A stretch of DNA of 64,000 bases from Bacteroidota bacterium (GCA_018222965.1 JAAEZH010000002.1:34626-98625); one strand, 5' to 3'. Counted from the first letter of the stretch, positions 46,702 through 55,249 are shown. Numbers and translations are program-made. The notes: generated by a model from the sequence alone, not told the origin.

Positions 46702-47871
46702 TTATCCCTGTTTGCATTTTTCAAAGGCTCTGGATAAATCTTCCATGAGCCAGTCTGGATCTTCCAGTCCGATATAAAGTCGGAATAGGGTCCAGGGCAG
46801 GGGCGAATCCTCCTGGCCTGGTATCTTGTGAAAAGCAGCTGTTGGCATAACCAGCGATTCATGTCCGCCCCAGGAGACTGCAAGCAGAAAGCGTTCGAGG
46901 GCGTGGAAGAACCGCTCGCTGGTCTCAATATCAGGTGCTTTTAGGTGGAAACTTATTAATCCGCCGGCTGCCTGCATTTGTTTTCGGGCCAAATCATATT
47001 GCGGGAATGAAGGATGATGTGGGTAGATTATTGATTCTACCATTGGGTGTTCTGCCAGGAAGTTGGCAATGCGTTCGGCTGAGCGCGAACTGCGATCCAG
47101 GCGCAGAGGCAGGGTACGCAATCCGCGGATCACAAGCGCGGCGTCGTGGGGAGACATGATTCCTCCCAAGGTCATATACTCTCCGTGAAAGATCTTTTCA
47201 ATGATCTCCCGATTGGCACAGATAGCGCCAAAGACTACATCTGAATGTCCGTTGAGATATTTGGTTCCTGAATGAACCACGATATCAATCCCCATTTCAA
47301 TAGGTTTTTGATACAGCGGCGTACAATAACTGTTGTCGATGCAGCTTACCAGCCCATGCTTTTTGGCCAATTCGGCGCAAGCCTCCAAATCCTGTAATTC
47401 AAATGTTAGGGAGTTGGGACTTTCGAGCATGAGCAGGGTAGTGGACGGAGTAATAGCTGCTTCGATTTCCGAAATATCTCTGGCATCCACAAAGCTGTGG
47501 CTTACGCCGAATCTGCCCAGTATGTTTTCCAACAGTTTCGTGGTCCAGGCATAGGGCTTTTGCACACAGACAACATGATCGCCTGCTTTTACCTGGCTCA
47601 TGATCGCCATAGAAATAGCGGCACTGCCACTGCCAACCACCAGCGCATCTTCGGCCTGCTCCAGTGCAGCAATTTTTTTACACAACATTCTTACCGTTGG
47701 ATTATTCCCCCGCGTATAAATGGTGGCATTGGCCTCATTGGCAATAGCTTCCCGAAAGGCATCCAAATTCGCGAAAGCGAAATTACTGCTTTGAATAATG
47801 GGCGGTGAGACGGCATTGTAGTAATCCTCTCTGTCTTCGCCCAGGTGATTTAGAATATAGTCGAGATCCAT
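46702..47871 (-). CDS. trans-sulfuration PLP enzyme (cystathionine gamma-synthase/lyase family)
   Basis: 389 residues. Cys/Met-metabolism PLP family: FANLDAFREAIANEANATIY, YTRGNNPTVRMLCKKIAALE, AEDALVVGSGSAAISMAIMS, and the Schiff-base Lys in VVHSGTKYLNGHSDVVFGAI. The C-terminal part (AVSWGGHESLVMPTAAFH) contains the Ser-Leu-(V/I)-x-P substrate loop. Members split between gamma-synthase, gamma-lyase and beta-lyase activities, which cannot be told apart safely here. No other methionine genes are adjacent. Confidence 0.88.
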   Translation of the reverse strand: MDLDYILNHLGEDREDYYNAVSPPIIQSSNFAFANLDAFREAIANEANATIYTRGNNPTVRMLCKKIAALEQAEDALVVGSGSAAISMAIMSQVKAGDHVVCVQKPYAWTTKLLENILGRFGVSHSFVDARDISEIEAAITPSTTLLMLESPNSLTFELQDLEACAELAKKHGLVSCIDNSYCTPLYQKPIEMGIDIVVHSGTKYLNGHSDVVFGAICANREIIEKIFHGEYMTLGGIMSPHDAALVIRGLRTLPLRLDRSSRSAERIANFLAEHPMVESIIYPHHPSFPQYDLARKQMQAAGGLISFHLKAPDIETSERFFHALERFLLAVSWGGHESLVMPTAAFHKIPGQEDSPLPWTLFRLYIGLEDPDWLMEDLSRAFEKCKQG

Positions 47872-47911
47872 AGTTGAGTTTTAAGCCCCCAATTATAGGA
47901 AATCCAAACGA

Positions 47912-49288
47912 CTATTCTTTCCGAAAAACGATGAAGCTGTATCTGCCGTCCTCAAATGCAGCCAATTTTGTCAATCCGAAGGCAGACAGATCTTCAGCCT
48001 GGGTTTTGTGCTCCACCACCGAAAACCAGTTGTCCCAAATAACCAGACTTCCGCCTGGAATGGCCTGCACCTCTGTCTCGCCAACCGATCTCCATATCCC
48101 TTCCCGAAAGGGATCAAAGTCAAAGATCCAGGCAACGGATGGATGCGAAAAAGCGTAAACTTCCTGTGCGAATCCGGGGGCTGTTTTTTCCAGATATTCT
48201 TTCATTTCCAGAATCAATAACTGGTCGGCTGTATAATTGAAATCTGCTTTGTGCAGGCTGGCTTTATTGCCAATAAATGGAAAGAGCAGCGCAAGACCTA
48301 AGGGCAATAGTGCCAGATATTTGATGCCGGAACGCCGCTGAGTCAGCAATTTATCAAGAGGTACAGCTGCGAATATGGCTATTAACGGGATCACACAAAT
48401 CAATACCCGGGCGAGGCCCATGGATTTGAAAATGCCAAAATACCAGAAGATGCTGTGGGCTGTGATGAATGCCAATACACTGGCTGCCAGGATGCATATT
48501 TTAAACTCCAGGATTTTAGCCGGTTTTTTTACCGCTTCCGCGAATGTAAACCCGATTCCGGCGAGAAAAAGGGCGTATACAATGGGGCCAATCAGATAAA
48601 ATAGCTGTTTGGGGTAATGCCATATATCGAGTCCGGGATAATAGTAAACACCGGAGACGGCATTCGTCATTCGATTGAAAATCCACCAGGGATCCCCAAA
48701 AATCGGCCATCCGGCGAAAGCCAAAAAAACATGTCCGAAAGGCAAGAGTAAAAGAGGCTTCCATGCTTTGGAGATCAAAAAGTACAGGGCGAAAATCCCG
48801 ATGAAAATCAATCCTTCCGGTCGGAGGAAAGGCATAAAAGACAATATCAAAGCACTGCCAAAAAAATGCTTGTTTTGGGTAAGGCGGGCACTGAGGATTA
48901 GGCTTAAAGCAAATAGCGGTTCTGTAAGGCCGGAAAAAATCAGAACCAGGTATCCCGGGCAGAGGAGAAGGAGCAAGGCCGGAAGCCAGTGGTGTTTTAG
49001 ATCCAGGTCGCGGCCAATGCGACTCATGATAAGCATGCTCATTGCGGTAACCAGGAGGTTGAAAACCTTCATTCCGGCAAATCCAAAAACGGCAAAAGGA
49101 GCACTAAGGGTCGTGAAAACGGGTTTGGCCCAATGGTCCAAAAACAGTTTTGGATGTTGGAATGCATAGTGGGCATGCAGATAATGATAAACACTATCGC
49201 CTGAATCCCCGGTTCCGGGGAAACTGCTGATAATAAAAAGTCCCGCTACCAGTAAAAGCAGCGGGACCATATATTCTTTAGTATTCAT
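47912..49288 (-). CDS. GT-C-like multi-pass membrane glycosyltransferase
   Basis: 458 residues with about ten hydrophobic helices. The first loop after helix 1 carries GDSGDSVYHYLHAHYAF, matching the acidic (D/E) and HY pattern of GT-C enzymes such as ArnT/PMT-type transferases; FSGLTEPLFALSLI and FLRPEGLIFIGIF are also typical. The C-terminal 90 residues form a soluble domain. It probably transfers a sugar from a polyprenyl-phosphate donor; acceptor unknown. It lies 15 bases after the transaldolase gene on the same strand, so they may be co-transcribed. Confidence 0.65.
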   Translation of the reverse strand: MNTKEYMVPLLLLVAGLFIISSFPGTGDSGDSVYHYLHAHYAFQHPKLFLDHWAKPVFTTLSAPFAVFGFAGMKVFNLLVTAMSMLIMSRIGRDLDLKHHWLPALLLLLCPGYLVLIFSGLTEPLFALSLILSARLTQNKHFFGSALILSFMPFLRPEGLIFIGIFALYFLISKAWKPLLLLPFGHVFLAFAGWPIFGDPWWIFNRMTNAVSGVYYYPGLDIWHYPKQLFYLIGPIVYALFLAGIGFTFAEAVKKPAKILEFKICILAASVLAFITAHSIFWYFGIFKSMGLARVLICVIPLIAIFAAVPLDKLLTQRRSGIKYLALLPLGLALLFPFIGNKASLHKADFNYTADQLLILEMKEYLEKTAPGFAQEVYAFSHPSVAWIFDFDPFREGIWRSVGETEVQAIPGGSLVIWDNWFSVVEHKTQAEDLSAFGLTKLAAFEDGRYSFIVFRKE

Positions 49289-49303
49289 TGATGTAAAGAA
49301 ACG

Positions 49304-49960
49304 CTAGCTGTTTCCTTTGCGGTAATCGGCGAGGAATTTCTCCAATCCGATATCAGTGAGAGGATGCTTGAGCAGTCCGAGAATAGAATCCAGCGGACAA
49401 GTTACCACATCTGCTCCGGCACGCGCGGAATCTACGATATGCTTGGCCGAACGGATAGAAGCTGCCAGAATCTCTGTATCGTATCCCTGAATGGCATAAA
49501 TTTCTGCGATTTCCTGGATCAGTTGTACACCGTCCCAGGTAATATCATCAACCCGGCCAATGAAAGGCGAGAGGTAGGTGGCTCCTGCTTTAGCGGCGAG
49601 GATCGCCTGTCCGGCAGAAAACACCAGGGTACAATTGGTGCGGATGCCGTTGGCAGAAAACCAGCTGATGGCTTTTACGCCTTCTTTGATCATCGGAACC
49701 TTAACAACAATGTTTGGGGCAATTTCGGTGAGTTTTTTTCCCTCCTCTATCATGCCTTCAAAATCGGTGCTGATCACTTCGGCGCTAACGTCGCCATCTA
49801 CCAAATCACAGATTTTTTTATAGTGGGCCAGGATGTTTGCTTCTCCGGTAATTCCCTCTTTGGCCATGAGGGAAGGGTTGGTGGTTACGCCATCGAGGAT
49901 GCCCAGGTCACGGGCTTCTGCGATTTGTTCCAGGCTGGCTGTGTCGATAAAAAACTTCAT
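49304..49960 (-). CDS. tal: small transaldolase (TalC/FSA family)
   Basis: 218 residues, the short single-domain form. [35 protein letters not shown], catalytic Lys in [55 protein letters not shown] carries Glu where E. coli fructose-6-phosphate aldolase has Gln, favouring transaldolase activity in the pentose phosphate pathway. Own -7 box at 49996-49988. The GT-C gene follows after 15 bases. Confidence 0.9.
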   Translation of the reverse strand: MKFFIDTASLEQIAEARDLGILDGVTTNPSLMAKEGITGEANILAHYKKICDLVDGDVSAEVISTDFEGMIEEGKKLTEIAPNIVVKVPMIKEGVKAISWFSANGIRTNCTLVFSAGQAILAAKAGATYLSPFIGRVDDITWDGVQLIQEIAEIYAIQGYDTEILAASIRSAKHIVDSARAGADVVTCPLDSILGLLKHPLTDIGLEKFLADYRKGNS

Positions 49961-49987
49961 AAGGTGGCTTGGATTGATTTATTTGCC

Positions 49988-49996
49988 GCAAAGGTA
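49988..49996 (-). promoter_or_regulatory. -7 box of the transaldolase gene
   Basis: TACCTTTGC on the minus strand, 27 bases before the ATG. Confidence 0.75.
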
Positions 49997-50017
49997 CGAT
50001 GTGGAGCGGAAATAGTG

Positions 50018-50078
50018 TAATGGTAGGGTGGTTTACTGGTGGAATGGTGTAACGGTGTATTGGTGCATTGGTGGAATC
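50018..50078. repeat. degenerate GGTGTATT-like tandem repeat
   Basis: A run of TGGTGGAATGGTGTAACGG and GTGTATTGGTGCATTGGTGG type units, period about 8-9 bases, between the SRP RNA and transaldolase genes. Confidence 0.7.
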
Positions 50079-50140
50079 ATTCAAAATTCGCCATTCTTCA
50101 TTCAAGATTTATTTTCGGGGAACAGGGGAGGAGGGGAAAT

Positions 50141-50244
50141 AAAAAAAGGTGAGAAATCACGCCGCACCGCTACGACCGCCTACCCTTGCTCCGTTTCCGG
50201 CCTGGGGGATTCAGCAGGAGCTGGTCGCATGACCCTCACCAGTG
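50141..50244 (-). ncRNA. ffs: signal recognition particle RNA (4.5S-type)
   Basis: The minus strand carries the domain IV core CCCCAGGCCGGAAACGGAGC followed by AAGGGTAGG: the Ffh-binding asymmetric and symmetric loops with the GGAA-type tetraloop. Ends pair as GGTGAG (50240-50235) with CTCACC (50154-50149), GCGACC pairs with GGTCGT inside, and a T7 run follows at once. Length is about 95-100 bases, like other short bacterial SRP RNAs. It has a TACCTTTGC promoter. It works with Ffh in co-translational membrane targeting. Confidence 0.9.
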
Positions 50245-50245
50245 G

Positions 50246-50254
50246 GCAAAGGTA
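50246..50254 (-). promoter_or_regulatory. -7 box of the SRP RNA gene
   Basis: TACCTTTGC on the minus strand, about 6 bases before the inferred RNA 5' end, the spacing expected for the -7 element. Confidence 0.8.
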
Positions 50255-50329
50255 AAACAAACTTCAGTAACATAAAATCCTAATCTGATAGTTTTCTAAA
50301 AAATTTGCGCAACCATACTTGATTCTTAG

Positions 50330-50361
50330 TTGTTTTCATGTTAATTTAATGTTAACTTTGT
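50330..50361 (+). promoter_or_regulatory. promoter of the aspartyl protease gene
   Basis: TTG (50330-50332), 20 bases, TAACTTTGT (50353-50361), 60 bases before the ATG. Confidence 0.8.
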
Positions 50362-50421
50362 GTAAAATAGAGGTTATCTGATGTTATAGATAGACCTATT
50401 AAGAACTAAAAATGGAGGGGT

Positions 50422-51330
50422 ATGAAAAAGCTGAGGATTGTAATTGTTGCCCTAATTATTTCAAACGTACTCTTTGCTCAAAGAGAAATTGCTTTTCTGG
50501 AGACCAACATTCCGGGTAAAGACTATGTAAATACAAATGCTTCCGCTCAGGAAGTATCCTTTGAGATTATCAATGGACTGATTGTTATTTCCGGTCAATT
50601 GGAAGGACAGGATGGATCGTTTATTTTAGATACAGGAGCTCCCGGGCTTATTGTAAACGAAGAAGCAGAAGCTGACCCGGAACTCGAAGCACGCAGTATC
50701 GGTGGAACAGTCGCTGTCTCTCACCGCACCGTTTCTCAATTGAATTGGGCTGGTATTTCCATGGAAGAGGTTGAAGGATATGCCATTAATATGGAGCATC
50801 TGGAAGCTTCCATTGATCGAAACCTGCTCGGCCTGTTGGGATTTGACCTGTTGCAGGAATATGAAATTCTGATTGATTATAAGTCCAGTACGATTTTTCT
50901 GCTCCCCCTCAATAATTACCTGCATAAATACAGCAAACCCCGCTTAGCGGTCGATTTCAGGATGGAACAGCATTTGCCGGTCATTCAACTCAAGGTAGGC
51001 CGAAAAAAGCTCAACTTTGGTCTGGATTGCGGCGCATCCATAAACCTGATCCACGAAAAATATAAGGATAAACTGGTCAACTTTATCGATCAGGAGTGTT
51101 GCCTCGGATACCTGCGCGGACTCGATGGCACCGGTGAACTATCTACCATCGTTACCTTCGATCAGGTTAAAGTGGGTAAAGAAATGGTAGAAGGCGGAGA
51201 ATTCCAATGGACCGCCTTCCAGGGCCTCAGTAATCAAGGGATTTCCATTGACGGATTACTCGGTGCTTCCTTCTTTAAAAGCCACCGAATCTCCATCAAT
51301 TACGATACCGGGAAAGTGTATGTTTGGTAA
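50422..51330 (+). CDS. secreted two-lobed aspartyl protease-like protein
   Basis: 302 residues. Signal peptide MKKLRIVIVALIISNVLFAQ. Two retropepsin-like lobes: the first with GSFILDTGAPGLIVNE (catalytic DTGA, about residue 70) and LLGLLGFDLLQEYEILIDY, the second with LNFGLDCGASINLIHE (DCGA) and DGLLGASFFKSHRISINYD. Both Asp are present, so the chain could form a pepsin-like active site by itself. GGAGGGG ahead of the start looks like a genuine ribosome-binding site, rare in this window. Substrate unknown. Confidence 0.82.
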   Translation: MKKLRIVIVALIISNVLFAQREIAFLETNIPGKDYVNTNASAQEVSFEIINGLIVISGQLEGQDGSFILDTGAPGLIVNEEAEADPELEARSIGGTVAVSHRTVSQLNWAGISMEEVEGYAINMEHLEASIDRNLLGLLGFDLLQEYEILIDYKSSTIFLLPLNNYLHKYSKPRLAVDFRMEQHLPVIQLKVGRKKLNFGLDCGASINLIHEKYKDKLVNFIDQECCLGYLRGLDGTGELSTIVTFDQVKVGKEMVEGGEFQWTAFQGLSNQGISIDGLLGASFFKSHRISINYDTGKVYVW

Positions 51331-51344
51331 ATAACCAGGTATTC

Positions 51345-52373
51345 CTATCCGGCCATAAGTTTGATTATAAATACGAGGACTACACTGACAACGAGTCCGA
51401 AAAAGACTTTGGCCAAATCGCGGGCGACCATTCCACCCACCTTTTTCGAAATCTTTTTCTCCAACGACAATCGAATAGCCAATTCTCGGCCGGCAAGCAA
51501 ACCGATAAACACCCAGGTGGTACTCATTGGGAGTTTGCCACCCCACAATCCGAAGTAATCGTATTTGAAAATATAAAGGACAACTCCATAGATCAAATCA
51601 ACGAATGTAGCGGAGCGAATATCGGCCGTATTGGTTTTTTCCCGCACCACTTTTTGTACAGATCCTCCCCGGGAGTAGAAGATGTAGCCCAATAGAACCA
51701 GGAGAATAATCAGCGAAATGGCAAACTGGAAAACGCTAAGTTCTGCCCCTCCTTTCAGGTAGATGTAGATATTGGCCAAATCCTGAGTAAGCCACTGAAA
51801 CCAGAGGAAAGCCGTAGTAAACCACTGGGCAATCGTCCAGAATATATTTCCCCGTTTACTGATGGGGTTTTCAATAAAGTATTTTTCGGTAAGTCGGGTG
51901 ATGCCCAGGTACAATACAATCGCCGAACTAAAAGCAATCAGATACCCCATCAGGGATTTCTGAATCATTCCCCCTAATTTGGTCCCCGAATCAAAGACAC
52001 TGCCTACCATGGCTCCCAAATCATTGGGGATATCCGTGAGCGAGAACAGGGTGAGTATCATAAAGGTCGTACTCACCGGTATACCCCACCTGGTAATGGT
52101 GAGCAGCACCAGAGGAGGCAGGAGATAATACCATTGATAAACTTCCGGGAAAGTAAACTTATCCAGTCGGCCATAATCAATATCGGCCATCATATAGCCA
52201 TTGATCAGCACATAGGAAAGTACGATTCCGGCATACAACCAAAGTACCCACCACCGGACGCGGCGTTCGTTGGAAGTCAGAAAAGTACCCAGGGTTTGGA
52301 TGACGTCATTACCCACAACTGAATAAGAAGCGAGGGCAAATCCGAGCCACATGACGATAGGCGTTATTTCCAT
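51345..52373 (-). CDS. PiT-family-like permease
   Basis: 342 residues, about nine membrane helices. GNDVIQTLGTFLTSNE resembles the GANDVANxxGT signature of inorganic phosphate (PiT/Pho4) transporters, and PMSTTWVFIGLLAGRELA with IPVSTTFMILTLFS resemble the paired (P/S)xSTTH segments. The second GAND-type site is degenerate (QWLTQDLANIYIYL), so phosphate transport is likely but not certain. It is convergent with the protease gene (14-base gap) and has its own -7 box. Confidence 0.68.
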   Translation of the reverse strand: MEITPIVMWLGFALASYSVVGNDVIQTLGTFLTSNERRVRWWVLWLYAGIVLSYVLINGYMMADIDYGRLDKFTFPEVYQWYYLLPPLVLLTITRWGIPVSTTFMILTLFSLTDIPNDLGAMVGSVFDSGTKLGGMIQKSLMGYLIAFSSAIVLYLGITRLTEKYFIENPISKRGNIFWTIAQWFTTAFLWFQWLTQDLANIYIYLKGGAELSVFQFAISLIILLVLLGYIFYSRGGSVQKVVREKTNTADIRSATFVDLIYGVVLYIFKYDYFGLWGGKLPMSTTWVFIGLLAGRELAIRLSLEKKISKKVGGMVARDLAKVFFGLVVSVVLVFIIKLMAG

Positions 52374-52425
52374 TAGCGTTGCATTGTGAAACAGAGGGCG
52401 AAAAACGGCAAATAATCGGGTTCCC

Positions 52426-52434
52426 CCAAAAGTA
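52426..52434 (-). promoter_or_regulatory. -7 box of the PiT-like gene
   Basis: TACTTTTGG on the minus strand, 52 bases before the ATG. No -33 TTG seen. Confidence 0.5.
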
Positions 52435-52600
52435 GGGTATTATTTCTATGTTAATTATATGTTTGGATGGATATTCGGCGGAAGCCCGATAAGCAATTCC
52501 AAAGCGTCTCCAAAAAGACCCTCCTGCCAAGCCAAACAACGGATGACAACCGTATATAAGATAAAATTCCCATCTTCGGGGCTTAAATCCGGCTTTCTGC

Positions 52601-53956
52601 ATGAATATCCAAGTCTGGCAATGGATCATCCTTATAGCAACCAGCATCCTGCTCTACCTGCTTTCCCCCTGGGCAAAGAATGAAAAGGCTTTTTTCAAAG
52701 CCAATACCGAAAAGGGAGAGCCCGGCTTTTGGTTGCTCACAGCCAGTTTGGTAATTTCCTGGATCTTTGCCAAATCGATTACCAATGCCGCCAACCTCGG
52801 ACTGGCTTTCGGTTTTGTCGGAGGTGTCGCTTATGCCGCTTATTACCTCTCTTTTTTGGTTGCCGGACAGGTGATCTTCCGGATGCGCAGCAAGGGCGGA
52901 TTCAACAGTATTCACGAATTTTTAGGGGGCCGTTTTGGCCAAAAAGCCATGTGGTTGTTTTCGTTGCTCATCGCCTTTCGGTTGTTTAATGAGGTTTGGT
53001 CAAATACCATGGTGATCGGGACCTACTTTGGACCCCAAGGCAGCAATCCCTATTTTTTGGCCATCGGACTTTTCACCCTGCTAACCCTGGCTTATTCCCT
53101 AAAAGGCGGATTGCGATCTTCCCTGCTGACAGATGCTATTCAAATGGGGCTCTTTGCAATTCTGTTGTTTGTTATTCTGGGTATCTTATTACCGCGAACC
53201 GACTATGACGTGACCCGCTATGTAAGCAGCGGAACCTGGAGTTTATCTACAGGCGTAAACCTCTTGCTGGTCGCTTTGTTGCAGGTATTCAGTTACCCCT
53301 TTCACGACCCGGTGCTGACCGATCGGGCCTTTATTTCCAATCCGCGGATGACGCGCAAAAGTTTTTTCTGGGCTACCTGGATCGGAATGGCTTGTATCCT
53401 ATTGTTTTCCTGGGTCGGCGTATATGCCAAATTTCAGGGTTTGGAGGGCCAGGCGCCGGTCGAGGTAGCGCAGACTTTGGGAGCCGGCATGATGTTGTTG
53501 ATGAATGTAATTATGGTAACATCAGCAGCATCCACACTCGATAGTACATTTACCTCCTTTTCCAAACTGGCAGTGGTCGATTTGGCAGGAGGCAGGCAGA
53601 TCAGTTTAAAACGCGGCAGGATATTTATGGCAGGGCTTACCCTACTCGGCACCCTCCCGATATTATTTGGTCCCGAGATATTGTCGGCCACAACGATTAG
53701 CGGAACCATGGTGATTGGCCTGGCTCCGGTATTTGTGCATTGGCAGGTAAAAGCGCCGCCAATTTCCTATTTTCTATCGGTCCTGGCGGGTATTGGTTTT
53801 GGCTTGTGTCTGGCTTTGGGTGCCTGGCCGGAGAGCTGGATCTTTTTTCCCGGCAAATATGGAGATTTATTGAGCGCAAACCTTATTGGTACCATTTGTT
53901 GTTTTATCGGATATTGGATACCCGTTTTATGGAAAAGAACACAACATTCAGCCTAA
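52601..53956 (+). CDS. sodium:solute symporter family protein
   Basis: 451 residues, about 12 membrane helices, shorter than the 567-residue symporter at 44.7 kb. SSS signs: EPGFWLLTASLVISWIFAKS (helix 1), GGFNSIHEFLGGRFGQKAMW (the GGxxSxxEFxxxRFG-like motif), YSLKGGLRSSLLTDAIQMGL, and VTSAASTLDSTFTSFSKLAV with sodium-site serines. The substrate is unknown. The metallophosphoesterase-like gene starts inside its last 28 bases, so the two are translationally coupled and probably work together. Confidence 0.85.
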   Translation: MNIQVWQWIILIATSILLYLLSPWAKNEKAFFKANTEKGEPGFWLLTASLVISWIFAKSITNAANLGLAFGFVGGVAYAAYYLSFLVAGQVIFRMRSKGGFNSIHEFLGGRFGQKAMWLFSLLIAFRLFNEVWSNTMVIGTYFGPQGSNPYFLAIGLFTLLTLAYSLKGGLRSSLLTDAIQMGLFAILLFVILGILLPRTDYDVTRYVSSGTWSLSTGVNLLLVALLQVFSYPFHDPVLTDRAFISNPRMTRKSFFWATWIGMACILLFSWVGVYAKFQGLEGQAPVEVAQTLGAGMMLLMNVIMVTSAASTLDSTFTSFSKLAVVDLAGGRQISLKRGRIFMAGLTLLGTLPILFGPEILSATTISGTMVIGLAPVFVHWQVKAPPISYFLSVLAGIGFGLCLALGAWPESWIFFPGKYGDLLSANLIGTICCFIGYWIPVLWKRTQHSA

Positions 53957-54822
53957 AAGACATCGGTTCATTTAAACCGGGAAAGCTGCTCGTCTTTGGA
54001 GGCGTGTACAGCAATCTGGAGGCATTGGAAGCTTTGAAACAGGAAGCGGAAAAGCATGCACTTCCGGCTGATCGGATCATTTGCACCGGTGATGTGGTTG
54101 CCTATTGTGCCGATCCGGAAGCCAGTGTCCGGCAAATAATCGATTGGGGAATCCATTGTATTGCCGGGAATGTCGAGATTCAGCTTCGCGAGCGTCTGGA
54201 TGATTGCGGCTGCAATTTTGAAGAAGATACCCGCTGTGATCTCTTCTCTCGTCACTGGTATCCCTACGCCCGGAAAAACGTGAGTGAAGCTGCTCTTTCC
54301 TGGATGGAAGCACTCCCGCATCATTTGAAGTTTGAGTTTGGAGGCAAGCAATTTTTAGTCGTTCACGGATCGGGGGAGGGGGTCTCTGATTATGTGTTTG
54401 ATTCTACGCCTTTCGGCGAAAAGAGAAAGCAATTGGATGCAGCCGGAGTTGATGTGATTTTAGCTGGGCATTGTGGTTTGCCTTTCGGCGAAAGCCGGAA
54501 TAACAAAACCTGGTGGAATGCCGGAGTAATTGGCATGCCGGCGAATGACAGTACCCAACGGGTCTGGTACAGCCTGATCGAATGGGAAGGTGCCGGGGAG
54601 CCGATTCGCTTCTCACATCACGCATTTACATTCGACGCAAGTCGTACCCGCCAAAAAATGTTGGAGAATAATCTTCCAAGGGCGTATGCAGAGACGCTTG
54701 TCACGGGATTGTGGGACAATTGTGAGATTCTGCCTGAAGCGGAAACGAAGGCTCGAGGGATACGTCTTGAGCTGGAGGGAAAGGCGTTGTTGCTTCCGAC
54801 AAAACAACTGGCTGATCAATAA
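53929..54822 (+). CDS. divergent metallophosphoesterase-fold protein
   Basis: 297 residues from ATG 53929, overlapping the symporter gene by 28 bases. The calcineurin-like order of motifs is visible but several metal ligands differ: motif I DxHxNL reads FGGVYSNLEAL, motif II is intact (CTGDVVAYCADPE), motif III GN(H/D) reads GNVEIQL, motif IV VVHGS is intact, and motif V GHTH reads AGHCGLPFG. Extra cysteines (DDCGCNFEEDTRCD) are distinctive. The changes look systematic rather than decayed, suggesting a subfamily with altered chemistry or a binding role. Function unknown. Confidence 0.75.
   Translation: MEKNTTFSLKDIGSFKPGKLLVFGGVYSNLEALEALKQEAEKHALPADRIICTGDVVAYCADPEASVRQIIDWGIHCIAGNVEIQLRERLDDCGCNFEEDTRCDLFSRHWYPYARKNVSEAALSWMEALPHHLKFEFGGKQFLVVHGSGEGVSDYVFDSTPFGEKRKQLDAAGVDVILAGHCGLPFGESRNNKTWWNAGVIGMPANDSTQRVWYSLIEWEGAGEPIRFSHHAFTFDASRTRQKMLENNLPRAYAETLVTGLWDNCEILPEAETKARGIRLELEGKALLLPTKQLADQ
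54408..54420 (+). repeat. copy of the dispersed GCCTTTCGGCGAA motif
   Basis: Inside the metallophosphoesterase-like gene, read as Thr-Pro-Phe-Gly-Glu. Confidence 0.6.
54480..54496 (+). repeat. full 17-base copy of the dispersed palindrome
   Basis: GCCTTTCGGCGAAAGCC, 72 bases after the previous copy in the same gene. Confidence 0.65.
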
Positions 54823-54839
54823 ATGTGTCCTGAATGTTC

Positions 54840-54910
54840 GACCCACCTGCGTGGGTCGGGCCTGAAATTAAACCATTTTGCTAGGGAGGTATGACCCGCC
54901 TGCGCGGGTC
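54840..54910. repeat. hairpin-flanked repeat, copy 1
   Basis: 71 bp bounded by GACCCACCTGCGTGGGTC and GACCCGCCTGCGCGGGTC, each a 6- to 7-bp stem. About 80 percent identical by eye to copy 2 at 55066. Confidence 0.8.
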
Positions 54911-55065
54911 AATGGTCCAATGTTGAGAGGCTAAGCTGTTCTTGGGTTCCGTTCCTCTGGAGCCAATTGGTGTTTTTTGAATAATTCTGCTACAAATGTT
55001 GCCTTGTCTGGCTGCTACTAGAAATCGAGGAACCTGAAAACAGACGAAACAGAATCTATGGGTTT
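54911..55065. other. 155-bp core between two hairpin repeats
   Basis: No convincing gene; minus-strand frames here are short and unlike any protein I know. With the flanking copies it forms a 298-bp unit that looks like an intergenic repetitive element. Confidence 0.45.
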
Positions 55066-55137
55066 GACCCACCTCCGTGGGTCGGGGTTAGAATTGCACC
55101 ATTTTTGCTAAGGAGGTGTGACCTGCCTGAGCGAGTC
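55066..55137. repeat. hairpin-flanked repeat, copy 2
   Basis: 72 bp bounded by GACCCACCTCCGTGGGTC and GACCTGCCTGAGCGAGTC, direct orientation relative to copy 1; internal AAACCATTTT/GCACCATTTTT and GGAGGT blocks are shared. Confidence 0.8.
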
Positions 55138-55144
55138 TGTCCAC

Positions 55145-55180
55145 CGTATTAAACGTATTAAACGAATAAAACGTAATACG
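55145..55180. repeat. 9-bp tandem repeat with inverted ends
   Basis: CGTATTAAA, CGTATTAAA, CGAATAAAA, CGTAATACG; the ends CGTATT and AATACG are complementary. Confidence 0.65.
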
Positions 55181-55185
55181 ATAAA

Positions 55186-55217
55186 ACAAAAACAGGCCGA
55201 CCCACGGGCCGACCTGT
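55186..55217 (-). terminator. terminator of the TonB-dependent receptor gene
   Basis: Plus-strand ACAGGCCGACC (55192-55202) pairs with GGCCGACCTGT (55207-55217), an 11-bp stem with G-U pairs; TTTTTGTTTTA follows on the minus strand. Confidence 0.8.
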
Positions 55218-55249
55218 ATTGGAATTATAGACAGCAAAAACTCTCAAAT

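Noticed and set aside
48675..49169. 164-codon plus-strand frame opposite the GT-C gene
   Set aside because: Lys/Arg-rich antisense shadow; the minus frame has proper membrane helices and motifs.
54881..55072. 63-codon minus-strand frame in the composite repeat
   Set aside because: It spans the hairpins and repeat core and has no family resemblance; more likely non-coding repeat sequence.
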